Positions 54,746 through 63,560 of a DNA stretch of 64,000 nt are shown here, piece after piece (the stretch's first letter is position 1; each line of letters begins with the position of its first letter). Source of the stretch: Rhizobiales bacterium YIM 77505 (GTDB lineage Bacteria; Pseudomonadota; Alphaproteobacteria; Rhizobiales; Beijerinckiaceae); NCBI GenBank assembly GCA_000745135.1, contig JQNH01000001.1, positions 1,178,001-1,242,000 of the forward strand, in the 5' to 3' direction. Below the pieces are notes generated by a model. It worked only from the letters and a program-made list of their open reading frames with translations, was not told the DNA's origin and did no database searches. A program made the position numbers and the translations under genes.

Positions 54746-54913
54746 CTTGCCTCGGCTTTGCCGGCGGCCGAGTGTCGACAAGCTTTATTTAAATCAGGTT
54801 GAGGGCCGGGGCGTGATCGCCCGGTCCCGCGGCGGCAGGGAAGCATCTTGTCCTTCGCGGGAGGTTCGGCCGAGAATGCGTCGCTGGCGGGAGGCCCCGC
54901 AAGGGAGGCGGCG

Positions 54914-56557
54914 ATGCTCGACCGATACGGCTATGCAACGCACGAGGTTCTCAACCAGCCCTCGCCCCTTGAGGATTACGACGCCTATGCCAGCGACGGG
55001 ACGCTGACGGCGATCGTGAAGGCCTTCGGCGCCGGCTGGGCGGAGGACCGGCTTGTCGAGGCCGGGCGCACCGTCGGCAGCGCCCATGTCCAGAACCTTG
55101 CCCGCCTGGCGAACCGTTACGGGCCCGAACTGCGCACCCATGATCGCTTCGGCCGGAGGATCGACGAGATCGAGTTCCACCCCGCCTGGCACGAGCTCAT
55201 GTCGCTCGCCATCGGGCAGGAGACGCATTCCCTCTCCTGGACCGAGCGCCGGCCGGGGGCACAGGTCGCGCGCGCCGCGCTCGCCTACCTCTGGAACGAG
55301 GGCGAGAACGGGATCATGTGCCCGATCCTGATGACCTATGCGTCGGTCCCCACGGTGCGCGGCAACCCGATGCTCGCTGCGGAGTGGGAAGGGAAGATCC
55401 TTTCGAACGCGTATGACCGGCGCCAGATCCGCGCTGCCGACAAGACGGGCGTCACGATCGGCATGGCGATGACGGAGAAGCAGGGGGGATCGGACTTAAG
55501 GCAGACGCAGACCTATGCCGAACGGGAGGGCGAGGGCTGGCGAATCGTCGGTCACAAGTGGTTCTTTTCCGTTCCCCATTCCGACGCTTTCATCACCCTG
55601 GCGCGGACCGAGGCCGGCGTCTCCTGCTTCTGGGTCGCCGGCTGGCTGCCCGACGGCAGCCGCAACCGCATCATGGTGCAGCGCCTGAAGGAGAAGGCGG
55701 GGAACCGCTCGAACGCCTCCTCGGAGGTCGAGTTCCGCGGCGCCTATGGGACGCTGATCGGGGAGGAGGGGCACGGAATCCGGCAGGCGATCAGCATGGG
55801 GCATTTGACCCGGCTCGAATGCGCCATTTCCTCCGCCGGCATCATGCGGCAGGCGGTGGCGCAGGCCGCCCATCATGTGAGCTATCGGCGCGCTTTCCAG
55901 AAGACGCTCATCGACCAGCCGATGATGGCGAATGTCGTTGCCGATCTGCACCTCGAGGCCACGGCGGCTGCCTGGCTCGTCTTCCGCCTGGCGGCGGCTC
56001 TGGACCGGGACAGCGAGAATGAGCGGCTCCTCAACCGGATCGGAGCGCCGATCGCAAAATATTGGATCTGCAAGCGGGCCGTGCCGGTGGTGGCGGAGGC
56101 CCTCGAATGTCACGGGGGCAACGGCTTCATCGAGGATCATCTGATGGCGCGGCTCTATCGCGAGGCGCCCCTGAATGGCATCTGGGAAGGATCCGGCAAC
56201 GTCATCGTCCTCGACGTGCTGCGGTCCATGATGCGCGAGCCCGACAGCGTGCCGGCCCTCCTCGCGGAGATCCGCGCAGGAAAGGGGCAGGATCGCCGCC
56301 TCGACGCCGCCATCGACACCCTCGCGGATGACCTGCGAGATCTCGCCCGCCACGAGGGCCAGGCCCGGCGGCTCGTCGAGCGGCTGGCGGTGGTGCTCTC
56401 GGCGAGTCTTCTGGTGAGACATGCGCCGGATGCGGTGGCTGATGCCTTCATCGCCAGCCGCCTCGAAGGGGGATGGAGCGGCGCCTTCGGCACGCTGCCC
56501 CGGTCCGTCGATGCGGCGACGATCGCGCGGATGGCGCCGCCCGCCGGGGCTGGGTGA
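54914..56557 (+). CDS. Acyl-CoA dehydrogenase of the AidB type
   Basis: A 547-residue flavoprotein related to E. coli AidB, which is induced by alkylation damage and binds DNA. The N-terminal AidB-specific domain (residues 1-170, GYATHEVLNQPSPLEDYDAY and HPAWHELMSLA) is followed by the acyl-CoA dehydrogenase core. GMAMTEKQGGSDLRQTQT, HKWFFSVPHSDAFI and ECHGGNGFIEDHLMARLYRE are AidB-like. ATG 54914 has GGGAGGCGG. AidB proteins show weak isovaleryl-CoA dehydrogenase activity; whether this one guards DNA is not shown. It is not next to an ada/alkB operon. Confidence 0.88.
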   Translation: MLDRYGYATHEVLNQPSPLEDYDAYASDGTLTAIVKAFGAGWAEDRLVEAGRTVGSAHVQNLARLANRYGPELRTHDRFGRRIDEIEFHPAWHELMSLAIGQETHSLSWTERRPGAQVARAALAYLWNEGENGIMCPILMTYASVPTVRGNPMLAAEWEGKILSNAYDRRQIRAADKTGVTIGMAMTEKQGGSDLRQTQTYAEREGEGWRIVGHKWFFSVPHSDAFITLARTEAGVSCFWVAGWLPDGSRNRIMVQRLKEKAGNRSNASSEVEFRGAYGTLIGEEGHGIRQAISMGHLTRLECAISSAGIMRQAVAQAAHHVSYRRAFQKTLIDQPMMANVVADLHLEATAAAWLVFRLAAALDRDSENERLLNRIGAPIAKYWICKRAVPVVAEALECHGGNGFIEDHLMARLYREAPLNGIWEGSGNVIVLDVLRSMMREPDSVPALLAEIRAGKGQDRRLDAAIDTLADDLRDLARHEGQARRLVERLAVVLSASLLVRHAPDAVADAFIASRLEGGWSGAFGTLPRSVDAATIARMAPPAGAG

Positions 56558-56952
56558 GACGGCGCCCGTCCCACCTCCAAGAACGGCAATCAAGAACGGC
56601 GCTGATCGCGGCCCGTCCGGTGTTTTGGTTAACGCTTCCTTTACGTCTCTTTGCGCCGGGGTCCGGATTCGTGCGGCCTCGCCGCAACGCGAGTGGCGTT
56701 TGTGCAACAGCGCCTTGAAATGCCGCCGTTGGGCCGGTCCGGAGGGCTTTGGTCGGTTGATTGGAATCGCTCCATCGATATTGTGACGGTCGCGACGGGG
56801 GCGCCCCGGTCGTGATTTGGCTCAGCTTCAAGCGGGGGAACCGGTGGGGGGGCCAAATGCCAGGGGAAAAGGGACAAGTGGTTCAAAAGCCTCGTTCGAG
56901 GCTGTCGAGACACCGAGCCCGCCCCAAGGGTCTCGAAACTTTGGAGGTCAGA
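56558..56952 (+). promoter_or_regulatory. Long porin upstream region with CtrA-like site and promoter
   Basis: This 395-bp gap has no gene. TTAA-CGCTTCC-TTTAC at 56629-56644 is a CtrA-like site of the same type as the one before the chemotaxis receptor. TTGATT (56757-56762), 16 bp and TATTGT (56779-56784) form a likely sigma-70 promoter, which leaves a ~160-nt 5' leader. TTGGAGGTC just before the ATG is the ribosome site. A leader of this length is common for abundant porins, where small RNAs may act. Confidence 0.45.
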
Positions 56953-58419
56953 ATGAAGCTCGTTAAGAGCCTTCTCCTCGGATCCGCCGCGGGTATCGCC
57001 GCGGTGTCCGGGGCACAGGCCGCCGATCTTCCGGTGCGGAAGGCGGCTCCTGTGGAATATGTTCGCGTGTGCACCGCTTATGGGGCCGGGTTCTTCTACA
57101 TCCCGGGCACGGACACCTGCTTGCGCATCTCGGGCCGTGTCCGCGCCGAGTATCGCTGGCAGGACAGCGAGACGCGCGTCGGTGATACGCTCGGCTGGCG
57201 TGCCCGCGCCCGCTTGAATCTCGACGCCCGCACCGCCACCGCCTACGGCACCCTGCGGACCTTCATCCGCTACGAGCTCACCCGGAACTCGGGCGTGTAC
57301 GGCGCGGTTCAGCAGCAGGCTTCGGGCGGCGTTGCCCAGAACCTCACGGTCGACCTGAACAAGGCGTTCATCCAGTTCGCCGGGATCACCGCCGGCCGCG
57401 CCACGTCGTTCTTTGACTTCTACGCCAACGACCTGAACTGGGGCGGTCTGCCGACGGGTTCCGACACCTACGGCAACGATCCGGTCGTGCTCGCCTATAC
57501 CGCCAGCTTCGGCGCCGGCTGGTCCGCGACGATCTCGTTGGAAGACCCGGCGTCCCGCCGCGTCACGGGCGCGTTCTTCGGTCCGTTGGTCGGCCCTGCC
57601 GGAGTGGTCTACCCCTTCATCCCGCAGGCGCACATCTACGCCGGACAGCGCGTGCCTGAGGTGGTCGCCAACGTCCGCGTCGATCAGGCCTGGGGCTCGG
57701 CTCAGCTCGCTGGTGCGATCCACCAGATCAACTCGTCGAACCTGATCGCTCCGAATCCGGTTGGTCCGCTCGCGGGTCTTCCCGCCGTCATCCCGGATAC
57801 CGAGTACGGGTTCGCGATTTCGGCTGGCCTGAAGGTCAACCTGCCGATGATCGCTCCGGGCGACGTGCTGTGGCTGCAGGGCACCTACGCCGACGGCGCC
57901 GTCAACTATCTTGGCTTCGGCAACGCGGGCACGCTCCGTCAGGGTGGCCAGAACCCGCTCGTCGCCAACCTGTCGGATGCCTATGTGGCGCCGAATGGGG
58001 ATGTCGACACGGTCAAGGGCTGGAACATCACCGCAGCGCTCCTGCACTACTGGACCCCGCAGATCCGCCAGTCGGTGTTCGGCACCTACGGCCAGCTCGA
58101 GGTTCCGGGCTTCGCGACCTCGGCCTTCGTCGTCGCTCCGGGCGCCCCGGCCGGCGCCCCGGCCACGGTCTTCCCGGGCAGCTTCGCCGCCGACTTCGAC
58201 TACTGGCAGATCGGCACGAACCTGATCTGGTCGCCGGTGCGCGATCTCGACATCGGCGTCGAGGTTCTCTACCGCACGATCGATCCGAACCGTCGCGTGA
58301 TCGACCTCACCTCGGCTCCCATCGCGCCGGGCGTGGGCGTGGCGGCCGCTCCGGTCTTCCGGACGATCGACAAGGACGACGCCTTCGAGGCTCGCCTGCG
58401 CATCCAGCGCGACTTCTGA
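56953..58419 (+). CDS. Alphaproteobacterial porin (Omp2/porin_2 family)
   Basis: A 488-residue general outer-membrane porin of the Brucella Omp2 / Rhizobium RopA type. The signal peptide MKLVKSLLLGSAAGIAAVSG ends in AQAAD. The conserved start ADLPVRKAAPVEYVRVC is followed by the family's N-terminal hallmark AYGAGFFYIPGTDTCLRISG and then RVRAEYRW. The disulfide pair (VRVCTAYG and DTCLRISG) is kept. The rest alternates barrel strands and loops and ends with the terminal strand FEARLRIQRDF, whose final Phe is needed for assembly. A strong terminator follows. Confidence 0.95.
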   Translation: MKLVKSLLLGSAAGIAAVSGAQAADLPVRKAAPVEYVRVCTAYGAGFFYIPGTDTCLRISGRVRAEYRWQDSETRVGDTLGWRARARLNLDARTATAYGTLRTFIRYELTRNSGVYGAVQQQASGGVAQNLTVDLNKAFIQFAGITAGRATSFFDFYANDLNWGGLPTGSDTYGNDPVVLAYTASFGAGWSATISLEDPASRRVTGAFFGPLVGPAGVVYPFIPQAHIYAGQRVPEVVANVRVDQAWGSAQLAGAIHQINSSNLIAPNPVGPLAGLPAVIPDTEYGFAISAGLKVNLPMIAPGDVLWLQGTYADGAVNYLGFGNAGTLRQGGQNPLVANLSDAYVAPNGDVDTVKGWNITAALLHYWTPQIRQSVFGTYGQLEVPGFATSAFVVAPGAPAGAPATVFPGSFAADFDYWQIGTNLIWSPVRDLDIGVEVLYRTIDPNRRVIDLTSAPIAPGVGVAAAPVFRTIDKDDAFEARLRIQRDF

Positions 58420-58445
58420 TCGGCTCAACCCGATTGGCTCCTCAG

Positions 58446-58473
58446 GGCCCCGGCTTCGGCCGGGGCCTTTTTT
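58446..58473 (+). terminator. Intrinsic terminator after the porin gene
   Basis: GGCCCCGGC (58446-58454), a TTCG tetraloop and GCCGGGGCC (58459-58467) form a perfect 9-bp stem. It is followed by six T. It lies 27 bp after the stop. Confidence 0.97.
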
Positions 58474-58550
58474 GTTCGATCTTTTGGCAATCCGCTCGCG
58501 CCCTGGGCCGAGCCGGCCGAAGCCCGAGCCCCGCGGGATCGCTCGCAATA

Positions 58551-59030
58551 CGGTGCTGCTTCGCAGCAAGTTGTTGCGCTGGGTTCCGGACCGCGTTCCG
58601 CGCTTCGCGCTCCACGCATCCGGGAAAGCGGGTGGAGGGTGAGAAGGGTGGCGCCTCGCCGCCGCAAGATCCCTCCCCGCGAGGGGAGGGCCGAGTCGCG
58701 CCGGAGGCGCGGCCGGGGTGGGGCGGCGGCGCTACGTTCTGAGACGTCGCGCCGCCGCCCCTTCCGACCTCCGCTTCGCTCCGGCCACCTTCCCCTCGCG
58801 GGGAAGGATGGCGCCGCCCCTCCCTCCCCGCGAGGGGAGGGCCGACTCGGGCGAAGCCCGAGCGGGGCGGGGTGGAAGCACCAACACTCGAGAAGTTGGC
58901 GCCGCCGCCCCATCCGTCGGCCTTCGGCCGCCACCTTCCCCTCGCGGGGAAGGATCGCGCGGCCGCCCCTTCCGTCAGCCTGCGGCTGACACCTTCCCCT
59001 CGCGGGGAAGGATCGCGGCGCCGCTTCTTG
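58551..59030. repeat. Cluster of palindromic intergenic repeats downstream of the porin
   Basis: No gene is supported in this ~650-bp gap. It contains five ~20-bp palindromes of two related types: CCCTCCCCGCGAGGGGAGGG at 58671-58690 and 58822-58841, and CCTTCCCCTCGCGGGGAAGG at 58788-58807, 58934-58953 and 58992-59011. They are joined by GC-rich spacers with further inverted repeats. At its left edge (58551-58645) is a reverse copy of the repeat found at about 19255-19360. Confidence 0.85.
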
Positions 59031-59130
59031 CGATCTTCGCTCCGGGACCTCTGCCGCAATGCCGCCCCTAAGCTGCGCTGATGTCCCGTGCTCGTGGCCG
59101 CGATGGCTGCGAAGGAGGGGTGGAGGTTCG

Positions 59131-59763
59131 ATGCGGTTTTCCCGTGGACGGGCGCTTGTTCTTGGCTCTGTCGTGATGGTTGGCGGAGCGGCTGCTCTCG
59201 GCGTGAGCTTGATGCTGCACGGGCCGGATCCTGAGCCTGCGACGGCGTCCGCAACGCGACGTGAGATCGCTCGGCCCGAGGGGCAGGCGGAGGTTGCTGC
59301 TGTGCCGAGCACCCCTGCGCCGGTCGCTTCCGTTGCCGCTCCCGTCGCTCCCGAGGACGCCACCGGCTCGCTGCCCGGATCCGTGCGTCCCGCGCCGTTC
59401 CATTTTTCGGCAAAGCGCGTCCCCGGCGCCATCGTGCTGAGCGGCCTTTATCCGGACGAGGCGACGAGAGAACAGGTCCGCCGCATGGTGGAGGAACGCT
59501 TCTTTGAGGAGCGGATCGTCGACGAGGCGCGGCTCGGGCCAGGGGCACCGCCGAATTTCCTCGCCGGCGTGCGCGCCGGGCTCGACCAGCTTTCCCATCT
59601 CGCCTCTGGCGAGGCCTCCGTGACGGGCGCGAGCCTGCGCCTCACGGGCGAGGCGCTCTATGAAGAAACCGCCGAGCGGATGCGAGCGAGCACCGCAAAG
59701 CTCACTCCGAAAGGCTGGACCGTCGTGGCCGACATCCGCCTGCGGGAGAGCGCGGACGAATAA
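59131..59763 (+). CDS. Membrane-anchored BON-like domain protein
   Basis: A 210-residue protein with one N-terminal membrane segment (residues ~8-28, LVLGSVVMVGGAAALGVSLM) and an Ala/Pro-rich linker. The C-terminal domain resembles the BON-type repeats found in alphaproteobacterial OmpA-like proteins. IVLSGLYPDEATREQVRRMV, DEARLGPGAPPNFLAGVRAG and LRLTGEALYEETAERMRA fit that pattern. BON domains bind membranes or carbohydrate. The peptidoglycan-binding OmpA part is absent. ATG 59131 is preceded by GGAGG at 59122-59126. Function unknown. Confidence 0.65.
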   Translation: MRFSRGRALVLGSVVMVGGAAALGVSLMLHGPDPEPATASATRREIARPEGQAEVAAVPSTPAPVASVAAPVAPEDATGSLPGSVRPAPFHFSAKRVPGAIVLSGLYPDEATREQVRRMVEERFFEERIVDEARLGPGAPPNFLAGVRAGLDQLSHLASGEASVTGASLRLTGEALYEETAERMRASTAKLTPKGWTVVADIRLRESADE

Positions 59764-59821
59764 TCCTTGGCCGACCCCCCTTTGGCCCCATGTCCTCGCC
59801 TCCTCCGCCATGACACCGCCC

Positions 59822-60285
59822 CACCTCTCCCAAGGGGAGAGGTCGGCGAGCGTCAGCGAGCCGGGTAAGGGGAGAGCCCTGTCCGGAGAGGGCGCACACC
59901 TCACCCGACCCTCCGCTGCGCTCCGGTCGACCTCTCCTTCCAGGAGAGGTGACGCACGGCGCCGCTGCTCCACCTCTCCCCGGTGGGGAGAGGTCGGCGA
60001 GCGCCAGCGAGCCGGGTGAGGGGCGGTGCCCTGTCCGGAGAGGGCCACACCTCACCCGACCTCCGCTGCGCTCCGGTCGACCTCTCCTTCCAGGAGAGGT
60101 GACGCACGGCGCCGCCCCACCTCTCCCCGGTGGGGAGAGGTCGGCGAGCGCCAGCGAGCCGGGTGAGGGGCGGTGCCCTGTCCGGAGAGGGCTACACCTC
60201 ACCCGACCTCCGCTGCGCTCCGGTCGACCTCTCCTTCCAGGAGAGGTGATGCGCGAAGCGAGCCGGGTGAGGGGGAGAGCCCTGT
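59822..60285. repeat. Three tandem copies of a ~148-bp palindromic repeat
   Basis: Units begin CACCTCTCCC at 59822, 59971 and 60118, so the period is 149 then 147 bp; the third runs to about 60249 and a partial tail follows to 60285. Each unit holds two palindromic blocks, CCTCTCCCCGGTGGGGAGAGG and CCTCTCCTTCCAGGAGAGG (the first is 21 bp with arms CCTCTCCCC and GGGGAGAGG), linked by GAGCCGGGTGAGG and CCTCACCCGAC. Units 2 and 3 differ at only a few positions. The 571-bp gap holds no supported gene. Confidence 0.9.
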
Positions 60286-60334
60286 CGAGATCCACCGCAA
60301 GGCCTTCCCGCGAAGCAGCGCTGTCATGGCCGGC

Positions 60335-61249
60335 TCACCCCTCGAGCATGGCGATGAAGCGCTTGATCCTCTCGATGAGGTCCTGTCCCGTGAGAAGCGG
60401 CGCGTGGCCCTGGCCCGGCACGGTGACGGCGGTGAGACGCGGATGGGCTTTCGCCATCGCGGCGAGCGTCTCGGCGGAGAGAATGTCCGAGTTCGCGCCG
60501 CGGAGCACCAGGACGGGCACCCGCTTCAGCCCCTCGAACAGGTGCCAGAGCGGCGGCAGCGGAGCCTCGAGGTCCACCGCCTCCATCGTCTTCATCAGGG
60601 CTGGATCATAAGCAAGGACAAGACGCCCGTCCGCCTCCCTCCAGGTGGCGCGTGCGAAGTGCAGCCACTCCTCAGGGCTCAGCGAGGGGAACTGCGCGCT
60701 GAGAAGATGCCGCAGGATCTCGGCCGCCTGCGGAAAATCCTTCGGCTGCGGCAGCTTGCCGACATAGCCGCGAATCCGCACCAGCCCCTTGGCCTCGATC
60801 ACGGGGCCGATGTCGTTCAGTACGGCACCGCGGATCAGCGCCGGTCGGGCGGCCGCGATTGCCATGGTGATGAGCCCGCCGCGGGAAGTGCCAACGAACG
60901 CGGCTTCGTGAACGCCCGCGGCGGTCAGCACCTGGAGGACGTCGTCAAGCTCCCGCTTGATCTCGTAGTTGCGCCAGTCGCGATCGTGGTCGGAGCGGCC
61001 CCGGCCCCGATAATCGAGCGCGAGCACGCGGCGCGGCCGCTCCTCGTCCTGCGACAGAGCAAGCGCGAGATCGTGGAAATCGGCCGAGGTGCGGGCGAGC
61101 CCCGGCAGACAGACCACCGGCAGGGCCGAAGCGGCGCGCGGGCCGTAGTCTCGCGCGAACAGCCTCAGCCCGTCGCCTGAAGAGACGTAACACTCGGCAT
61201 ACGCCTCCACGGTCGGAACCGGATCATCGCGTGGCGATATGGCGCCCAT
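60335..61249 (-). CDS. Alpha/beta hydrolase
   Basis: A 304-residue alpha/beta-hydrolase-fold protein. The oxyanion region is VVCLPGLARTSADFHDLA. The nucleophile elbow is FVGTSRGGLITMAIAAARP, the acidic residue is probably in LRGANSDILSAETL, and the catalytic His is in VPGQGHAPLLTG. DYRGRGRSDHDRDWRNYEIK is typical of the epoxide-hydrolase/esterase branch. The substrate is unknown. Its start lies inside the last 26 bases of slt, so the two are translated from one message. Confidence 0.9.
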   Translation of the reverse strand: MGAISPRDDPVPTVEAYAECYVSSGDGLRLFARDYGPRAASALPVVCLPGLARTSADFHDLALALSQDEERPRRVLALDYRGRGRSDHDRDWRNYEIKRELDDVLQVLTAAGVHEAAFVGTSRGGLITMAIAAARPALIRGAVLNDIGPVIEAKGLVRIRGYVGKLPQPKDFPQAAEILRHLLSAQFPSLSPEEWLHFARATWREADGRLVLAYDPALMKTMEAVDLEAPLPPLWHLFEGLKRVPVLVLRGANSDILSAETLAAMAKAHPRLTAVTVPGQGHAPLLTGQDLIERIKRFIAMLEG

Positions 61250-63353
61250 CCTCCACGATCCGGAACGGGCCGCTCCGCCCGAGGTCGCTCTCCGTCAAGA
61301 GCGCGCTGACCTCGCCCAGGCGGTGCCGGTACACTTGCAGGTTCTCGAGCACCCGTTGGACGTAATTGCGCGTCTCGGAGAAGGGGATGCGCTCGATCCA
61401 GTCGACAGGGTCGACATGCGGCCGCCGCGGATCCCCATAAGCATCGATCCATTTCTTCACGTTGCCGCCGCCGGCATTGTAGGAGGCGATGGCGAGGATG
61501 AGGTTGCCGCGCCAGTCCTCCATGAGCTCGCCCAGATGGGCAGAGCCGATCTTCGCATTGTAGGACGGATCGTCGATCAGCTTGTCGAGGTTGAAGCCGA
61601 TGCCGAAGCGCTTGGCCGTGCGCTTGGCTGTCGCCGGCATGAGCTGCATCAGGCCCCGAGCGCCGGCGTGGGACATGGCTTTCGGATCGAAAGCGCTCTC
61701 CTGCCGCGCGATGGCATAGACCATTGCCTTGTCGCTGCGTCCGCCGACGGGCTCGAAGCTCGGGATGCCAATCGTCGGGTAGGCGTGCAGGTCGAGGGGC
61801 AGGCCCCGCTGAACGGCGGTCTTGCCCACCGCCAGGAGCGCCCGGGCATCGCGATGCTCGGCGGCAAGATCCCCAAGAGCGTCGATCTCCGCAGGATCGC
61901 CGAGGCGGTGCGCGAGATCGATATAGAGGGGGAGGGCGAGATCGCCGGCGCCCATCTTGTAGAGCAGGCGGATGGCGCGCACGGCGTGGGAGCGGTGAAA
62001 GGCCTGCCGCTCCGCCTCGGATAGTTCCGGCGCCTGGCGCAAGGCCAGGGAGTCGCCGGTCCTGGCGAGCGCCAGCTGGCCATAATAGGTCACCGGATGG
62101 GCCGCGGCCCGCGCGTAATGGCGTCGCGCCACCTCCTCGGCGCCGATCGCCTCGGCCGCCCGGCCTTGCCAATAGGCCATGCGCGCCACCGAGATCGGGG
62201 TCTCGGCAACCCGGGCGGCGGCGCGGAAGTGCACGGCCGCCGAGGCGGGATCGTCAAGGAAGCGGAGCGCGATCCATCCGGCGTGGAACTCGGCCTCGAT
62301 GCGCTGGGCTGCGCCCTCGGCCGCGTGATGGCGCACGACCTCATAGGCTTTCGCGGCGTCCCCATCATCGAGGAGCTTGCGGGCGACGAGGCGACGTTCG
62401 ACCCACCACTCGTCCCCATCCGCAAGCAGGTCGGGGTCGCGGGGGGCTCCGGCGATCACGGCGGCCGCTTCCGCCGCCTTGTTGTTGCGCCGCAGATGCT
62501 GGACGCGCGAGAAGAGGTAGGACGTGTCGGAGCGGAGCGCCTCCGGCACCGCCTCCAGGACGGCGCCGGCGCGCTTCGACCCCTCGGAGACGGCGACGCG
62601 CGCCTTGACGAGGGCGCCGTAGTCCTTGCCGGACGCCTTCGCGGCGAGGGCCGCCGCCCGGCGTGCCGCGTCCCAGTTCTCCTTGAACAGCATGCGCTCC
62701 ATGCGAGCGCGATGATCGGCTTCGGTCAGGGCACCGCCGAAGCGTGCGAGGATCTTGGCCTCGAACTCCCGTCCGAAAGCATCCTTGCGCCAGGTCTCGC
62801 GGATGAGCGCCATCGCATCGCGCTCCAGCCCGTCCGCCTGAAAGGCAAGGGCGAGGGCGAACTTTCCCGCGGGGCTGATCGGGCGCTGCGTCGCGAAGAA
62901 GGCCCGGACGACGGCAGGGGGCTTGCGGTCGAACAGGAGCGCTTCCTCGGCGCGGCGCCGCAACTGCGTGCCGATGGGCCAGCTCTTGTCCTCCCGGACG
63001 AAGCGGACGATCCGCTCGAAGCTCACGATCGCGCCGCTGCGGATGGCAAGCCACTCGCAGAGGAGCCGCGCCGCGGGATCCTCGATTCCGGTCCGCAGAC
63101 GGTCGCCTTCGGCGACGTTGCCCCGACGATAGGCCTCGACCGCCTGCCTGAGCACGGTAAGGTCAACCGCAGGTTCGGCCGGCGTGGGGACATCCGCGGC
63201 GGCCACGCGCCCGAAGGCGACGTCGTCCACCATGGCCAGCGTCTGCGAGCCCGCCTGGGCGGCAGCCGCGATCGGGGAGAATGGGGCGCCACCGAGCGCA
63301 AGAAGGAGCGCTGCGCCGAGCGCGCGCGGCAGGTAACGCGTCGCAATGACCAT
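61224..63353 (-). CDS. slt: Soluble lytic murein transglycosylase
   Basis: Periplasmic enzyme that cleaves peptidoglycan with formation of 1,6-anhydromuramic ends. It has 709 residues with a signal peptide (MVIATRYLPRALGAALLLAL). A long helical superhelix as in Slt70 (residues ~60-540) is followed by the SLT catalytic domain. The catalytic Glu is in YAIARQESAFDPKAMSHAGA. RGLMQLMPATAKRTA and ILAIASYNAGGGNVKKWID are the two other family signatures. It is divergent from dapA, a pairing common in Hyphomicrobiales. Confidence 0.95.
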   Translation of the reverse strand: MVIATRYLPRALGAALLLALGGAPFSPIAAAAQAGSQTLAMVDDVAFGRVAAADVPTPAEPAVDLTVLRQAVEAYRRGNVAEGDRLRTGIEDPAARLLCEWLAIRSGAIVSFERIVRFVREDKSWPIGTQLRRRAEEALLFDRKPPAVVRAFFATQRPISPAGKFALALAFQADGLERDAMALIRETWRKDAFGREFEAKILARFGGALTEADHRARMERMLFKENWDAARRAAALAAKASGKDYGALVKARVAVSEGSKRAGAVLEAVPEALRSDTSYLFSRVQHLRRNNKAAEAAAVIAGAPRDPDLLADGDEWWVERRLVARKLLDDGDAAKAYEVVRHHAAEGAAQRIEAEFHAGWIALRFLDDPASAAVHFRAAARVAETPISVARMAYWQGRAAEAIGAEEVARRHYARAAAHPVTYYGQLALARTGDSLALRQAPELSEAERQAFHRSHAVRAIRLLYKMGAGDLALPLYIDLAHRLGDPAEIDALGDLAAEHRDARALLAVGKTAVQRGLPLDLHAYPTIGIPSFEPVGGRSDKAMVYAIARQESAFDPKAMSHAGARGLMQLMPATAKRTAKRFGIGFNLDKLIDDPSYNAKIGSAHLGELMEDWRGNLILAIASYNAGGGNVKKWIDAYGDPRRPHVDPVDWIERIPFSETRNYVQRVLENLQVYRHRLGEVSALLTESDLGRSGPFRIVEDGRHIATR

Positions 63354-63447
63354 GACGTCTGCCCCCGCGAAATGGACCGTCCATGGTGAGGACGGCCGGT
63401 TTGAGAAAACGCTAACCTCAACGTCTCTTTGCCAATCGCCGGCCGGT

Positions 63448-63476
63448 TTGCGCCTTGGCGCGGCTCATTCTATGTG
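63448..63476 (+). promoter_or_regulatory. Weak promoter candidate for dapA
   Basis: TTGCGC (63448-63453), a 17-bp spacer and TATGTG (63471-63476) resemble a sigma-70 promoter, about 85 bp upstream of dapA in the slt-dapA divergent gap. Both hexamers deviate from consensus. Confidence 0.3.
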
Positions 63477-63560
63477 TCCTCGGAAGAGGCCCCTCATGCT
63501 GCTCCGGCCGCCGGGAACGCGCAAGGGGCGCGCCAACAAGGACGGCCCGAAGGATTTTCC

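Noticed and set aside
58425-59548. Arg/Pro-rich open frames within the repeat cluster and opposite the BON-like gene
   Set aside because: Their translations are low-complexity read-through of palindromic repeats and have no ribosome sites.
58551-60285. CRISPR array in the repeat-rich gaps
   Set aside because: The repeats are palindromic, 20 or ~148 bp, with similar rather than unique spacers, and no cas genes are present. They are intergenic palindromic repeats.
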